Position numbers and translations under genes: made by a program. This document shows, piece after piece, positions 30,042 through 42,358 of a DNA stretch of 64,000 nucleotides; positions within the stretch are counted from its first letter, which is position 1; each line of letters starts with the position of its first letter. The DNA comes from Thermomonas aquatica (GTDB taxonomy: Bacteria; Pseudomonadota; Gammaproteobacteria; Xanthomonadales; Xanthomonadaceae): positions 1,860,001-1,924,000 of the forward strand of contig NZ_CP040871.1 in assembly GCF_006337105.1 (NCBI RefSeq), in the 5' to 3' direction. Below the pieces are notes generated by a model. The model did no database searches, was not told where the DNA came from, and worked only from the letters and a program-made list of their open reading frames with translations.

Positions 30042-32045
30042 TCAGTCGCCGAGCAGGGCGCGGATATTGGCGATGCCGGCGCTGGCGCGTTCCTTCTTGC
30101 GCGCGGCATCGGCCACCGGGTCGGCGCCGTCGCGCTGCAGTTCTTCCGCCGGCAATTCATCGATGAAGCGGCTCGGCTTCAGGCGCATCCGGTCGCCCCA
30201 GCGCTGCGCTTCGTTGGCGTGCGAGAGCCACAGCTGTTCCTTGGCGCGGGTGATGCCCACGTACATCAACCGGCGTTCCTCGTCGAGGCGGCCTTCCTCG
30301 ATGCTGGCCTCGTGCGGCAGGTTGCCGTCCTCGACGCCGACGATGAAGACGTAACGGAACTCGAGCCCCTTCGCCGCGTGCATCGACATCAACCGCACCT
30401 GGTTGCCGGCATCGCCCTTGTCGGCGTGACTGAGCAAGGCAAGCGCGGCGGCGAGTTCGCCGGGGCCGGAGGTCTTCGGGCCGTCGAACCAGTCGGCCAG
30501 TTCGTCGAGGTTGCGCCGGCGCGCCTGGAACTGCGCCTCGTCCTTGCACAGCGCGCGCAGCGCGGCGAGCAGGCCGGAACGTTCGTTCAATTTGCGCACC
30601 AGTTCCGCCGGCGCCAGCGTCTTGGCATCGATGCGCAGGCCACGGACGATGTCGCTGAAGCCCTGCAGCGCATTCGCGGCGCGTGCCGGCAGCTGCTTGG
30701 CCAAGCTGATCGAGTCGGCCGCGCGCGACAGCGGCATGTGGGCATTGTTCGCCAGTTCGCCGAGGCGCTGCAGCGAGGTCGCGCCGACGCCGCGATTGGG
30801 CGACTGCACCGCGCGCAGGAACGCCGCGTCGTCGTCCGGGTTGGCCAACAGCCGCAGCCAGGCCAGCGCGTCCTTCACTTCGCCACGGTCGAGGAAGGCG
30901 GTGCCGCCGCTCAGGTGGTACGGGATGCGCAGCAGCTGCAGCGCCTTTTCCAGCGCGCGGCTCTGGTGGTTGCCGCGGAACAGGATGCAGAACTCGCTCC
31001 ACGGCGCCGCGTGCTTCTGCGCGACGAACTGGATTTCGGCGGCGACTTTCTCCGCCTCGTGCGCGGCGTCCTTGCATTCCCAGACGCGGATGCGCTCGCC
31101 GTCGGCGGCATCGCTCCACAGGGTCTTCGGGTGTTCGTGCGGGTTGTGGGCGATCAGCGCATTGGCCGCGCGCAGCACGCGGTTGCTGCAGCGGTAATTC
31201 TGTTCGAGCTTGATGATTTCGAGCTTCGGGTAATCCGTGCCCAGCGACAGCAGGTTGTCCGGGTTGGCGCCGCGCCAGGCGTAGATGCTCTGGTCGTCGT
31301 CGCCCACGCAGGTGAAGTGGCCTTTCTCGCCGGCGATCGCCTTCAGCAGGCGATACTGCGCGTCGTTGGTATCCTGGCATTCGTCGACGAGGAGATAGCC
31401 GATGCGTTCGCGCCAGCCGGCCACGGCCTCGGCATCGGTTTCCAGCAATTGCACCGGCAGCCGGATCAGGTCGTCGAAGTCCACCGCGTTGAACGCGGTG
31501 AGGCGCTGCTGGTAGCGCGCGTACAGCGCGGCGGCCTCGCGCTCGCGGGTGCTGCGCGCGGCTTCGGCGGCCTGCTCGGGCGACAGCCCGGCGTTCTTCG
31601 CGCGCGAGATCAGCTGTTTCGCCGCGTCGATGACGTCCGGCTTGCTGCCCGGCGGCAACAGGTCCTTCAGCTGTACGCTGGAATCGTCGGCATCGAAGAT
31701 CGAGAAGCCGCGGCGCAGGCCGAGCTTGGCGTGCTCGATCTGCAGGATGCGCAGGCCCAGCGCATGGAAGGTGCTGATGGTCAGCTCCTGCGCGGCATCG
31801 CCGCGGATGCGCTTGGCCACGCGCTCGCGCATCTCGCGCGCCGATTTGTTGGTGAAGGTGATCGCGGCGATCCGCTTGGCCGGGTAGCGGCCGCTCTGGA
31901 TCAGGTGGGCGATCTTCTCCACGATCACCCGGGTCTTGCCGCTGCCGGCGCCGGCCAGCACCAGCAGCGGGCCTTCCACGTGCAGGACGGCCTGGCGTTG
32001 CGGGGGGTTCAATCCGTGGAGGGCGTTGCCGTGCATCGCCGTCAT
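30042..32045 (-). CDS. rep: ATP-dependent DNA helicase Rep
   Basis: Encodes 667 residues, close to E. coli Rep. Superfamily 1A motifs are Walker A AGAGSGKTRVI, ITFTNKSAREM, VDECQDTN (motif II), VGDDDQSIYAWRGA, EQNYRCSNRV and the late MSMHAAKGLEFRYVF and RRLMYVGITRAKEQL. Rep is a 3'-5' helicase that clears proteins ahead of the replication fork. It lacks the UvrD-type C-terminal Tudor extension, which with the HGLNPPQRQAV start supports Rep over UvrD (a separate uvrD lies at 56.4 kb). ATG at 32045 or 32036 are possible starts. Confidence 0.95.
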   Translation of the reverse strand: MTAMHGNALHGLNPPQRQAVLHVEGPLLVLAGAGSGKTRVIVEKIAHLIQSGRYPAKRIAAITFTNKSAREMRERVAKRIRGDAAQELTISTFHALGLRILQIEHAKLGLRRGFSIFDADDSSVQLKDLLPPGSKPDVIDAAKQLISRAKNAGLSPEQAAEAARSTREREAAALYARYQQRLTAFNAVDFDDLIRLPVQLLETDAEAVAGWRERIGYLLVDECQDTNDAQYRLLKAIAGEKGHFTCVGDDDQSIYAWRGANPDNLLSLGTDYPKLEIIKLEQNYRCSNRVLRAANALIAHNPHEHPKTLWSDAADGERIRVWECKDAAHEAEKVAAEIQFVAQKHAAPWSEFCILFRGNHQSRALEKALQLLRIPYHLSGGTAFLDRGEVKDALAWLRLLANPDDDAAFLRAVQSPNRGVGATSLQRLGELANNAHMPLSRAADSISLAKQLPARAANALQGFSDIVRGLRIDAKTLAPAELVRKLNERSGLLAALRALCKDEAQFQARRRNLDELADWFDGPKTSGPGELAAALALLSHADKGDAGNQVRLMSMHAAKGLEFRYVFIVGVEDGNLPHEASIEEGRLDEERRLMYVGITRAKEQLWLSHANEAQRWGDRMRLKPSRFIDELPAEELQRDGADPVADAARKKERASAGIANIRALLGD

Positions 32046-32098
32046 TGTCGAAGCGCGCGGCCAGCGCCGCCAGCCTTGTGCGCCGGTAGAATCCGTGC

Positions 32099-32719
32099 AT
32101 GGCAAAGCTCTACTTCTACTACTCCGCGATGAACGCGGGGAAGACCACCACCCTGCTGCAATCCGCGTACAACTACCGCGAGCGCGGGATGCGGGTGGCG
32201 ATCCTGACCCCGAAGCTGGATTTCCGCGCCGGCAGCGGCACCGTGGCCTCGCGCATCGGCCTGCAGGCGGAAGGCATCGCCTTCGACCGCGACGCCGATC
32301 TCGACGCGCTGGTGCGCGCCGACATCGCCGCCCGCGGCAAGCTCGATTGCGTACTGGTCGACGAAGCGCAATTCCTCGCCAAACCGCAGGTCTGGCAGTT
32401 GAGCGAAGTGGTCGATGCGCTGCGCATCCCGGTGCTCTGCTACGGCCTGCGCACCGATTTCCGCGGCGAGCTGTTCGAGGGCAGCCAGTACCTGCTGGCC
32501 TGGGCCGACGAGCTGCAGGAGATCAAGACCATCTGCCACAGCGGCAAGAAGGCGACCATGAACGTGCGCATCGATGCCCAGGGGCATGCGTTGCAGGACG
32601 GGCCGCAGGTGGAGATCGGCGGCAACGAGCGCTACGTGTCGGTGAGCCGCGTGGAGTTCAAGAAGGTGATGCGCGGCGAGGGCAGCATCGAGCCCCTGCA
32701 GGCGCCGTTGCCGCTCTGA
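32099..32719 (+). CDS. tdk: Thymidine kinase
   Basis: Encodes 206 residues, a type II thymidine kinase. Walker A is [12 protein letters not shown], the VDEAQFL motif carries the conserved DE, YGLRTDF follows, and the lasso region contains the C-terminal [12 protein letters not shown]. It phosphorylates thymidine in pyrimidine salvage. One zinc-site cysteine is seen in [11 protein letters not shown]; the other expected Cys pairs are not obvious. Divergent from rep; it ends one base before the kinase gene on the opposite strand. Confidence 0.95.
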   Translation: MAKLYFYYSAMNAGKTTTLLQSAYNYRERGMRVAILTPKLDFRAGSGTVASRIGLQAEGIAFDRDADLDALVRADIAARGKLDCVLVDEAQFLAKPQVWQLSEVVDALRIPVLCYGLRTDFRGELFEGSQYLLAWADELQEIKTICHSGKKATMNVRIDAQGHALQDGPQVEIGGNERYVSVSRVEFKKVMRGEGSIEPLQAPLPL

Positions 32720-32720
32720 G

Positions 32721-35522
<2,802 letters not shown>

Positions 35523-35551
35523 CGTCAGCGCCGGTTCGCCTGTCCCTGCGG

Positions 35552-36130
35552 TCAGGCGACGGTCGGGTCCTTGAGCGAGGCGAGCAGGAACATGCGCGCC
35601 TTCTGCCAGTCGCGGCGCACGCTGCGTTCCGAACGCTGCAGCAGGGCGGCGATCTCCAGCTCCGAGAGGCCGGCGAAATAGCGCAATTCGACCACCTGGG
35701 TCAGCCGCGGCTCGACCGCGTGCAGGCGGGTCAGCGCGGTGTCCAGGCCCAGCATGTCCTCGTCCAGGCGCAGCCCGCCCTCGATGTCTTCCGGCAGGTC
35801 GGTGACGCGGTGCTGGTCGCCGCCGCGCTTCTGCGCCAGCCGCTGGCGCGCGTAATCCACCACCACGCTGCGCATCGCCGAGGCGGCATAGGCGAAGAAG
35901 TGCGCGCGGTCGTCGAATTGCGCGGCGCCGCTGCCGCGGCCGATCAGCTTGAGGTAGGCCTCGTGGACCAGCGCGGTGGCATCCAGGGTATGCCCGTGCT
36001 GGCCGGCCAGCTGGCGGCGCGCCATCGAATGCAGTTCCTGGTACAGCGTGGCGAGCACGCGGTCCATCGCGCCACGGTCGCCCTTGTGCGCGGCATCCAG
36101 CAGGACGGTGATCTCACCGGATTCGGTCAT
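35552..36130 (-). CDS. ECF sigma factor of the kinase-linked type (TIGR02999-like)
   Basis: Encodes 192 residues. Region 2 reads LYQELHSMARRQLAG with TLDATALVHEAYLKL (residues 48-61), and region 4 is VVELRYFAGLSELEIAALL with RSERSVRRDWQKARMFL. The region 2.2 segment lacks the acidic DAED of ordinary ECFs and instead carries Thr48 and Thr52. This is the pattern described for sigma factors activated by threonine phosphorylation (Vibrio EcfP with kinase PknT). It is upstream of, and probably co-transcribed with, the Ser/Thr kinase. No anti-sigma factor is seen. Activation by phosphorylation is an inference from that family. Confidence 0.9.
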   Translation of the reverse strand: MTESGEITVLLDAAHKGDRGAMDRVLATLYQELHSMARRQLAGQHGHTLDATALVHEAYLKLIGRGSGAAQFDDRAHFFAYAASAMRSVVVDYARQRLAQKRGGDQHRVTDLPEDIEGGLRLDEDMLGLDTALTRLHAVEPRLTQVVELRYFAGLSELEIAALLQRSERSVRRDWQKARMFLLASLKDPTVA

Positions 36131-36218
36131 CGCGGCAATGAACAGGGGGTGCGGGGGAAGGCGGACTATAGCCCGGCGCGGCCAATCCCGCGCAAGCGCT
36201 GGCCGGCCGTGACCGTTT

Positions 36219-37061
36219 TCAGCGTTGGCAGTGCCCGCACCACACGCTGGCGCGCTGGCCGACCAGGGCCTGTTTCAGCGCCCGGCCGCAACGCGGGCAG
36301 GGTTCGCCGCCGCGGCCGTAGACCAGCAGTTCCTGCTCGAAGTAGCCGGGCGCGCCGTCCGGGCTGATGAAATCGCGCAGGGTGGTGCCGCCGCGCGCGA
36401 TGGCATGCCCCAGGATCGCCCGCACCGCGTCGGCCAGCGCGGCATAGCGCGCACGCGAGACCTTGCCGGCTTCGCGCAGCGGCGAGATCCCGGCCATGAA
36501 CAAGGCTTCCGCCGCATAGATGTTGCCGACGCCGACCACCACCGACTGGTCCATCAGGAAGGCCTTCACCGGCGCGCTGCGGCCGCGGCTTCTTGCGAAC
36601 AGGTAATCCCCATCGAAAGCCGCCCCATCGAAAGCCGCCCCATCGAAGTCGTCCGCCAGCGGCTCCGGCCCCAGCCCGGCCAGCAGTTCGTGGGTTTCGC
36701 CCGGCGCCTGCCAGAGCAGGCAGCCGAAGCGGCGCGGATCGTTGAAGCGCAGCACGCGGCCGGAGTCCAGGGCGATGTCGACGTGGTCGTGCGCGCGCAC
36801 CGGCGCATCGCCCGGCAATACGCGCAGGCTGCCGGACATGCCCAGGTGCAGCAGCGCGCTGCCGGCGGCGGTCTCCAGCAGCAGGTACTTGGCGCGGCGG
36901 CGGATGCCGTCGATGCGTTGCTCGGGCAACAGCTCCTCGATCTCGCGCGGGATCGGCCAGCGCAGGTCCGGGCGGCGCAGCAGCACGTGCTCGACGCGGC
37001 GGCCGGCGACATGCGGCAACAGGCCGCGGCGGGTGGTCTCGACTTCGGGCAGTTCGGGCAT
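36219..37061 (-). CDS. mutM: Formamidopyrimidine-DNA glycosylase
   Basis: Encodes 280 residues. [13 protein letters not shown] gives the catalytic Pro2 and Glu3, Lys58 lies in [24 protein letters not shown] is the H2TH region, and the C-terminal zinc finger is [10 protein letters not shown] through WCGHCQR. It removes 8-oxoguanine and related lesions from DNA. A tandem 15-bp duplication (36611-36640) adds GAAFD units at residues 141-150, in the linker between the two domains; the rest is standard. Divergent from the TlpA-like gene. Confidence 0.95.
   Translation of the reverse strand: MPELPEVETTRRGLLPHVAGRRVEHVLLRRPDLRWPIPREIEELLPEQRIDGIRRRAKYLLLETAAGSALLHLGMSGSLRVLPGDAPVRAHDHVDIALDSGRVLRFNDPRRFGCLLWQAPGETHELLAGLGPEPLADDFDGAAFDGAAFDGDYLFARSRGRSAPVKAFLMDQSVVVGVGNIYAAEALFMAGISPLREAGKVSRARYAALADAVRAILGHAIARGGTTLRDFISPDGAPGYFEQELLVYGRGGEPCPRCGRALKQALVGQRASVWCGHCQR
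36611..36647 (-). repeat. 15-bp tandem repeat inside mutM
   Basis: The plus-strand unit CATCGAAAGCCGCCC occurs twice in full (36611-36625, 36626-36640) and a third time partially (36641-36647). Reading the gene, the protein has [17 protein letters not shown] where relatives have one FDG-DYL/EYL. The length is a multiple of three, so the frame is kept. Confidence 0.9.
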
Positions 37062-37124
37062 CGCGGCTCACCAATTCGCGCCATGCGTTGCATACACTGC
37101 ATGGACTTCATCCGGGGACAGCAT

Positions 37125-37670
37125 ATGCGCAATGCGTGGTCGGGCCTGTTCGGCGTTGCACTGGCGCTGTGCGCGGCGATGCCGCTGCAGGCGGCGGAAC
37201 CGAAGATCGGCGAGCTGCCGCCCGCATTGCTGGGCAGGGATCGCCAGGGCGATGTGGTGGACCTCGCGCAGCATCGCGGCAAGATCGTGGTGGTCACCTT
37301 CTGGGCGTCGTGGTGCGGTCCCTGCCGCAAGGAACTGCCGGGCCTGGATGCGCTGCAGAAGCACGCCGGCGACAAGATCCTCAAGGTGATCGCGGTCAAC
37401 GTGCAGGACAGCACCGAGGACTACCGGACGATGATGCGGCAGATGAAGGACTTCAGCATCACCCTGACCCGCGACCGCAGCGGCGAGATCGCCGAAGGCT
37501 ACGGGGTGAAGGCGTATCCGAACCTGTGGATCATCGACCCGCAGGGCAAGGTGGCCGCGCACCATGTCGGTTACGGCGAGGATTCGCTGGACAGGCTGGT
37601 CGCGCAGATCAACCAGGTGATCGTGGCCGAGCAGCAACGGCGGAACGCGGCGGCGGCGACCGCGGGCTGA
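37125..37670 (+). CDS. Periplasmic TlpA-like thioredoxin-fold protein
   Basis: Encodes 181 residues: signal peptide SGLFGVALALCAAMPLQAAE, then a TlpA/ResA fold with FWASWCGPCRKELPGL carrying the WCGPC active site, YGVKAYPNLWIIDPQG with the cis-proline loop and GYGEDSLDRLVAQINQ. Such proteins reduce disulfides in the periplasm, for example in cytochrome c maturation. The ATG at 37125 starts the signal peptide; an upstream in-frame ATG is less likely. It is 77 bp before the desaturase gene. Confidence 0.92.
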   Translation: MRNAWSGLFGVALALCAAMPLQAAEPKIGELPPALLGRDRQGDVVDLAQHRGKIVVVTFWASWCGPCRKELPGLDALQKHAGDKILKVIAVNVQDSTEDYRTMMRQMKDFSITLTRDRSGEIAEGYGVKAYPNLWIIDPQGKVAAHHVGYGEDSLDRLVAQINQVIVAEQQRRNAAAATAG

Positions 37671-37747
37671 CGCCGTTCAGCGGTCGCGGCGGCGGGCCGT
37701 GGCATCATTGCCGCGCGCCTTTCCGCGTCCGCCGAGACTTCCCCGCG

Positions 37748-38950
37748 ATGCCCGCTTCGTTCCTCGATTTCCTCGCCGGCGGCCTGTTCCAGTTCGGCTG
37801 GCTGGCGATGCTGCTGTACCTGCTGGTGGTCACCCAGGTCACCATCTTCACCGTGACCCTGTACCTGCACCGCAGCCAGGCGCACCGCGGCGTCGATTTC
37901 CATCCGCTGGTCGCGCATTTCTTCCGCTTCTGGAGCTGGCTGACCACCTCGATGATCACCCGCGAGTGGGCGGCGATCCATCGCAAGCACCACGCCAAGT
38001 GCGAGACCGAGGAAGACCCGCACAGCCCGATGCACAAGGGCATCCACAACGTCATGTGGAAGGGCGCCGACATGTACCGCGAGGCGCGCCTGGACCGCGC
38101 CAGCATCGAGCAGTACGGCAAGGGCTGCCCGGACGACTGGATCGAACGCAACCTCTACACCCGCCATGCCACGCTCGGCGTGGTGCTGCTGCTGGTGGCC
38201 AGCTTCGTGCTGTTCGGCGCCAAGGGCGTGGCCGTGTGGGCGATCCAGATGGCGTGGATCCCGTTCTGGGCGGCCGGCGTGATCAACGGCCTCGGCCACT
38301 GGTGGGGCTACCGCAATTTCGAGACCACCGACACCGCCACCAACCTCAGCCCGTGGGGCGTGTGGGTCGGCGGCGAGGAACTGCACAACAACCACCATGC
38401 GTTCCCGTCGTCGGCCAAGTTCGCCCTGCGCAAGTGGGAATTCGACATCGGCTGGGCGGCGATCAAGCTGTTCGCCTCGGTGCGCCTGGCCAAGGTGTTG
38501 CGCGTGGCGCCGTCGCTGAACCTGCGCCCGAACATCAAGGTGCCCGACGCGGAAACGGTGAAGGCGCTGCTGGCCTGCCGCTTCCAGGCGATGACCGACT
38601 ACCAGCGCAACGTGCTCAAGCCGGCGCTGCGCGAGGAGGCCGCCGCCGCCGGCGCCAAGCTGCGCGCGCTGCTGCCGCGCAAGCTGCGCAAGGGCATGGT
38701 CGATGATGGCCGCTGGCTGTCGCCGGAATCGCGCGAGCAGTTGCAGCGCTGGATCGCCGAGCGCCCGCGCATCAATACGCTGATCGAATATCGCGCGCGC
38801 CTGGCCGAAGTGCTGGAGAGCCGCAGCCACGACGCCAGCGAAAAGCTCAAGCGCCTGCAGGCCTGGTGCGCCGAAGCCGAGGCCAGCGGCGTGCGCGCCC
38901 TGCAGGAGTATTCGGCGCGCCTGAAGGGCTACGCGCTGCAGCCGGCGTGA
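37748..38950 (+). CDS. Acyl-CoA/acyl-lipid fatty acid desaturase
   Basis: Encodes 400 residues. Three His boxes of the membrane desaturase family are visible: HRSQAHR (41-47), HRKHH (78-82) and HNNHH (213-217). Transmembrane segments lie near 13-38, 60-70, 140-160 and 163-185. They bind a di-iron center that introduces a double bond into fatty acyl chains, which fits the nearby lipid genes of the window. A C-terminal extension of about 150 residues (from 250) is helical and charged, longer than many family members. The stop shares its A with the EF-hand ATG (TGATG). Confidence 0.92.
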   Translation: MPASFLDFLAGGLFQFGWLAMLLYLLVVTQVTIFTVTLYLHRSQAHRGVDFHPLVAHFFRFWSWLTTSMITREWAAIHRKHHAKCETEEDPHSPMHKGIHNVMWKGADMYREARLDRASIEQYGKGCPDDWIERNLYTRHATLGVVLLLVASFVLFGAKGVAVWAIQMAWIPFWAAGVINGLGHWWGYRNFETTDTATNLSPWGVWVGGEELHNNHHAFPSSAKFALRKWEFDIGWAAIKLFASVRLAKVLRVAPSLNLRPNIKVPDAETVKALLACRFQAMTDYQRNVLKPALREEAAAAGAKLRALLPRKLRKGMVDDGRWLSPESREQLQRWIAERPRINTLIEYRARLAEVLESRSHDASEKLKRLQAWCAEAEASGVRALQEYSARLKGYALQPA

Positions 38951-39282
38951 TGCCGCGGTTCGCCATCGCCCTGCTTGCGTGCGCGTTGCCGATGGCGGCG
39001 GGCGCGCAGGTGCTGCGCACCGGCGACTACCTGTCGAAGATGGACGCGGACCGCGACGGCCGCGTCTCGCCGGCCGAATACCAGGACTGGCTCGGCTACG
39101 CCTTCGCCGCGATGGACCGCGATCGCGACGGCGTGTTGTCGCCGGCCGAGCAGCCCGGCGGGCGCGGCCCGGCATTGACCATCGCCGAGCATCGCGCGCG
39201 CATCGCCGATCGTTTCCGCAGGCAGGATGCCGACCGCGACGGGTTCCTCAGCGCGCGGGAGCTGGCTGCGCCGCCGCGCTAG
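38950..39282 (+). CDS. Secreted EF-hand protein
   Basis: Encodes 110 residues: a signal peptide (FAIALLACALPMAAGA), then three EF-hand loops, DADRDGRVSPAE, DRDRDGVLSPAE and DADRDGFLSARE, with the canonical Asp/Gly/Glu positions. Calcium binding is therefore likely. It is translationally coupled to the desaturase. Its stop codon overlaps the stop of the convergent GGDEF gene by 4 bp. The physiological role is unknown. Confidence 0.88.
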   Translation: MPRFAIALLACALPMAAGAQVLRTGDYLSKMDADRDGRVSPAEYQDWLGYAFAAMDRDRDGVLSPAEQPGGRGPALTIAEHRARIADRFRRQDADRDGFLSARELAAPPR

Positions 39283-41379
39283 TTCGCGCGGGACGCGGCC
39301 TTGGACGCCAGCATTTCCATGTCGGCGCGGGCCAATGTCGCCGTCAAGGGTTCTTCGTCGTTCCTGACCGCAAGCCCCATCGAGAAGGTGGCGCTCAGCG
39401 CGCCCATGTCGCGGCGGATTCGACCGACCAGGCCATCGATGCCGTCCGTGGTCGCGTTCCCCAGCAGGATCGCGAATTCATCGCCGCCCAGGCGCACGAT
39501 GTAGTCGTTGTCGCGCATCCGCTCCTGCAGGTAGCGCACGACCTAGACCAGCACCCGGTCGCCTTCCTCGTGCCCGTGCAGGTCGTTGATCTGCTTGAAG
39601 TGGTCCATGTCGATGATGATCACGGCCCAGCTTGCGTCCTTGCCGAGGCGCTGCTCGAACACCGGCATGATCCGGCGGTTGTAGGCGCCGGTCAGCGCAT
39701 CGCGCAGGCTTTTTTCGTTCAGTTCGTCGAGTTCGCGGGCCTGCATGGTGAGGTCCACCGCATAGCAGATGGCGTAGGCATCCCCCACTTCCGGCTGGAA
39801 GCGCGAGCCGCTCAGGTGCCAGTAGCGCTTCCAGTCCTCCGCGTCCCTCAGGTACAGCATGCAGTCCGCGGCATCCTTCGACACCACGTCCCGCAGGTAG
39901 CTGGCGAAATCCTCGAGGCTTTCCGGGGCGAGCATGTCCTTCAGGTTCATCCCGACGACGCCATCCACCGTGGCGTTCATGGCGGCGGCGGTCTTCGGGT
40001 TGGTCGCGATCACCGCACCGTGGTCGTCGTGGATGAAGACCAGCCCCTTGCTCAGCTGCAGCAGGCTGGAGATGCGCGATTCGTTGATCTGCTTGGCGCG
40101 GTTGGCTTCGCGCAGGCGGAAGTACATCTTGCGTTGCTTGCGGTAGAAGAAGGCGAGCCCGGCCAGCGCCGCCACGGACACGGCGACAAGCAGCAGCATC
40201 AACTGGTTGTTCCGCCGCAATGCGCTTTCCCGCTGCTGGAGGAGGTCCTTCTCGCGCTGCAGGAAGGCGTAGTCGCGCTCTTTCTGCGCATATTCCAGGC
40301 GCGCCGCGAAATCGTCCGCAGCCTCCGCGCGGTCGCTGGTTTCGATCCGCTCCTCGAGCAGGATCATGCGTTCGAGCAGCGAGGCGGTCGTCGCGGCGTC
40401 GCGTTCCCCGGACTTGAGCATCGCCCCGGCCATGCTGCGCAGCGCGCGCAGTTCGTCGCGATCGAGGCGCAGGGCCTGGAACGAAGCGGTGGCCTTGCGG
40501 TACTCGGCGCCCGCGTTGGCGAATTGGCCTCCGACCAGGAATGCGTCGCCGAGCGCTTCGTGGCCGAGCCCGGTCAACTGGGTATTCTTCAACCGTTCCG
40601 CCGAGCGGAAGATCCGCGCCGCGCTTTCCCGCTGGGTGGCGACGTCGCCGCGCGACTTGGCGATCCTGGCGCTGCCGATGGCGATTTCGGCCAGCAGCTT
40701 GGGGTCGCCGGCCAGGTCGGCGGCCGCCTCGCCCGCCTGGAGCGTGGCCATCGCGCTCGCTACGTCCCCGGACTCCACCTGCGCCCGCGCCAGGTTCCTG
40801 AGCAGGCGGCCGCGCATCGCCGGCGAGCCCTGCCGGCCGAGGTCGCGGAGCCCCTGTTCGGCATACATCGCCGACATCCTGATCTTGCCCAGCGAATAAC
40901 TCATCGACGAATAGGCGAGCGCGATGTCCGCCTCCAGCTCCGGCAGCCCCAGGCTCTTGACGTCCAGCTCGGCGCGCGCCAGCAGCTCGGTCGCGATCGT
41001 GTAGTTCTTGAGCGAGGTTTCCGCCCGCGCCTGGGTGATCATGCCGCGGATCGCCAGCGCGCGATCGTGCACGGCGTCCGCCAGCTTGGCGGCGTTCGCC
41101 CCCGCCGATCGCTGGCAGCGCCAGTCGGCGGTGACCCGGCATGCGTTCGCTTCGGCCAGGTAGAGCAGGGCTTCGCGTTCCCGGTTGTGGGCCAGGCGCG
41201 CCTGGCGGAAGGCTTCCGGCAGGCGCGCCAGCACGGCCTCGGGATCGGTCAGGGCCTGCAGCTCCAGCGGATCCTGGCGGGGTTCGGACGGTGGCGCTGC
41301 CGGTGGCGGATGCGGCGAGCGCGGCGAACAGCGCGCCTGCGCAGGCGGCTGCGGCGAACCCGGTCGGACGTCGGCGCAT
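39279..41379 (-). pseudogene. GGDEF sensor protein gene with apparent frameshift and amber codon
   Basis: Layout as a single gene: a signal peptide, a periplasmic TPR-like region, a membrane helix (NQLMLLLVAVSVAALAGLAF), a PAS-like region (SRISSLLQLSKGLVF, SRFQPEVGDAYAICY) and a diguanylate cyclase domain. The ATG at 41379 is supported by a strong GAGGGGGA site and encodes the signal peptide MRRRPTGFAAAACAGALFAA, but that frame leaves the main frame near 41295-41320, implying a 1-bp indel. In the cyclase domain an in-frame TAG (39543-39545) lies just after GHEEGDRVLV and before RLGGDEFAILL, so the GGDEF signature would not be made. Either the gene is decaying or the sequence contains errors. 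The 3' fragment (39279-39539) is open and in the same frame. Confidence 0.75.
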
Positions 41380-41406
41380 CGTTCCCCCTCGGCCAGGCAT
41401 GGGCGT

Positions 41407-42018
41407 CTACAGCTCCGGAAGCAGCAGGCGGAGCTGGCAGGCCAGCGAATCGCCTGCGGTCGCATCGCCCGCGATGTGCAGCAGCAGGTACTTCTGGAAC
41501 AGGCCGTCGATCAGGGCATACGCCGCCACCGGCGACAGCCGCGGCGGCCTGCCCGCGAACGCGGCGAGGCGGGTGACCAGCCGCCACACCATGTCCTGCA
41601 GCAGGCGGTCGATCTCGATCACGTCGTCGCGGAACGAGCCCTCGAACAAGGCCTGCGCACGCAGGTCGTACCAGAGGCTGTGCATCGGCGCCTCGTTGCG
41701 CAGGGTCTCGGCCAGGACAGCGAGGAAGCCTTCCACCAGCGCGTCGGCATCGCGCGCATTCGCCACGATGCCGTCGTAGCGGTTGGCGCACCTGGTCTTG
41801 TATTCGCGGACGCTGCAGCTGATGAGGTCCAGCTTGTCCTTGAAGTAGTAGTGCAGCACCCCGTGGCTGTATTCGGAATTCTGCGCGATCTCGCGCAGGC
41901 TGGTGCGCGCGTAGCCCAGTTCGGCGAGCGTCTGCAGGGTGACTTCCGCCAGCTCCCTGCGCCGCAGTTCGAACTTCTCGGCAGGCGCCGGCGATTGCCG
42001 CGTCGGCGGCTTGCGCAT
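41407..42018 (-). CDS. TetR family transcriptional regulator
   Basis: Encodes 203 residues from the ATG at 42018. The N-terminal helix-turn-helix domain reads VTLQTLAELGYARTSLREIA with the recognition helix near YSHGVLHYYFKDKLDLI, a pattern close to BetI-type TetR proteins. The C-terminal ligand domain is helical. Longer in-frame starts (for example a GTG near 42162) are possible; the chosen one begins before the Arg-rich stretch that precedes the domain. Only 27 bp separate it from the GGDEF gene, so the two may be co-transcribed and the regulator may control it. Ligand unknown. Confidence 0.88.
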   Translation of the reverse strand: MRKPPTRQSPAPAEKFELRRRELAEVTLQTLAELGYARTSLREIAQNSEYSHGVLHYYFKDKLDLISCSVREYKTRCANRYDGIVANARDADALVEGFLAVLAETLRNEAPMHSLWYDLRAQALFEGSFRDDVIEIDRLLQDMVWRLVTRLAAFAGRPPRLSPVAAYALIDGLFQKYLLLHIAGDATAGDSLACQLRLLLPEL

Positions 42019-42106
42019 GGCGGGCTTGTTGGCGGATCGGGAGGGCTGCTTCACGGCGGTGTTGGCAAGGACTTGGCCGGAATGCGGCGGCGGGACGCGA
42101 GGACTG

Positions 42107-42161
42107 TGACAATTGTCCAAACATGCCTGCGGCACCGTCAATAAAATTTTGACAGTCGTCA
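42107..42161. promoter_or_regulatory. Candidate operator region with two TGAC-N4-GTC dyads
   Basis: Two similar dyads, TGACAATTGTCC (42107-42118) and TGACAGTCGTCA (42150-42161), lie upstream of the TetR gene in an AT-rich patch. The first contains the perfect palindrome GACAATTGTC. A possible minus-strand promoter is TTGACG (near 42136-42141) with GACAAT as -10, so the first dyad would overlap the -10. Autoregulation is plausible but unproven. Confidence 0.4.
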
Positions 42162-42316
42162 CAAATATAAATGGCGCGGATCGGCTGGCCGCGTCCGCGA
42201 TTCGCCGAATTACCCAGCCGGATCAACGACTTGGAAATCAGTCCCGAGCCGCTGCCCGCCGCTGCCCGGGATGACCGGGCGGCTCCGTCCGGGTCGGTTT
42301 CCGGCGCTCCATGCAA

Positions 42317-42341
42317 GAACGCCGGCCATTGGCCGGCGTTC
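42317..42341 (-). terminator. Hairpin after the M13 peptidase gene
   Basis: Perfect 11-bp stem (GAACGCCGGCC with GGCCGGCGTTC) around an ATT loop, located 18 bp beyond the M13 stop codon. On the minus strand it is followed by TTGC, a short tail. Probably a terminator for that gene. Confidence 0.7.
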
Positions 42342-42358
42342 CCGCGATCGCATGCCGC

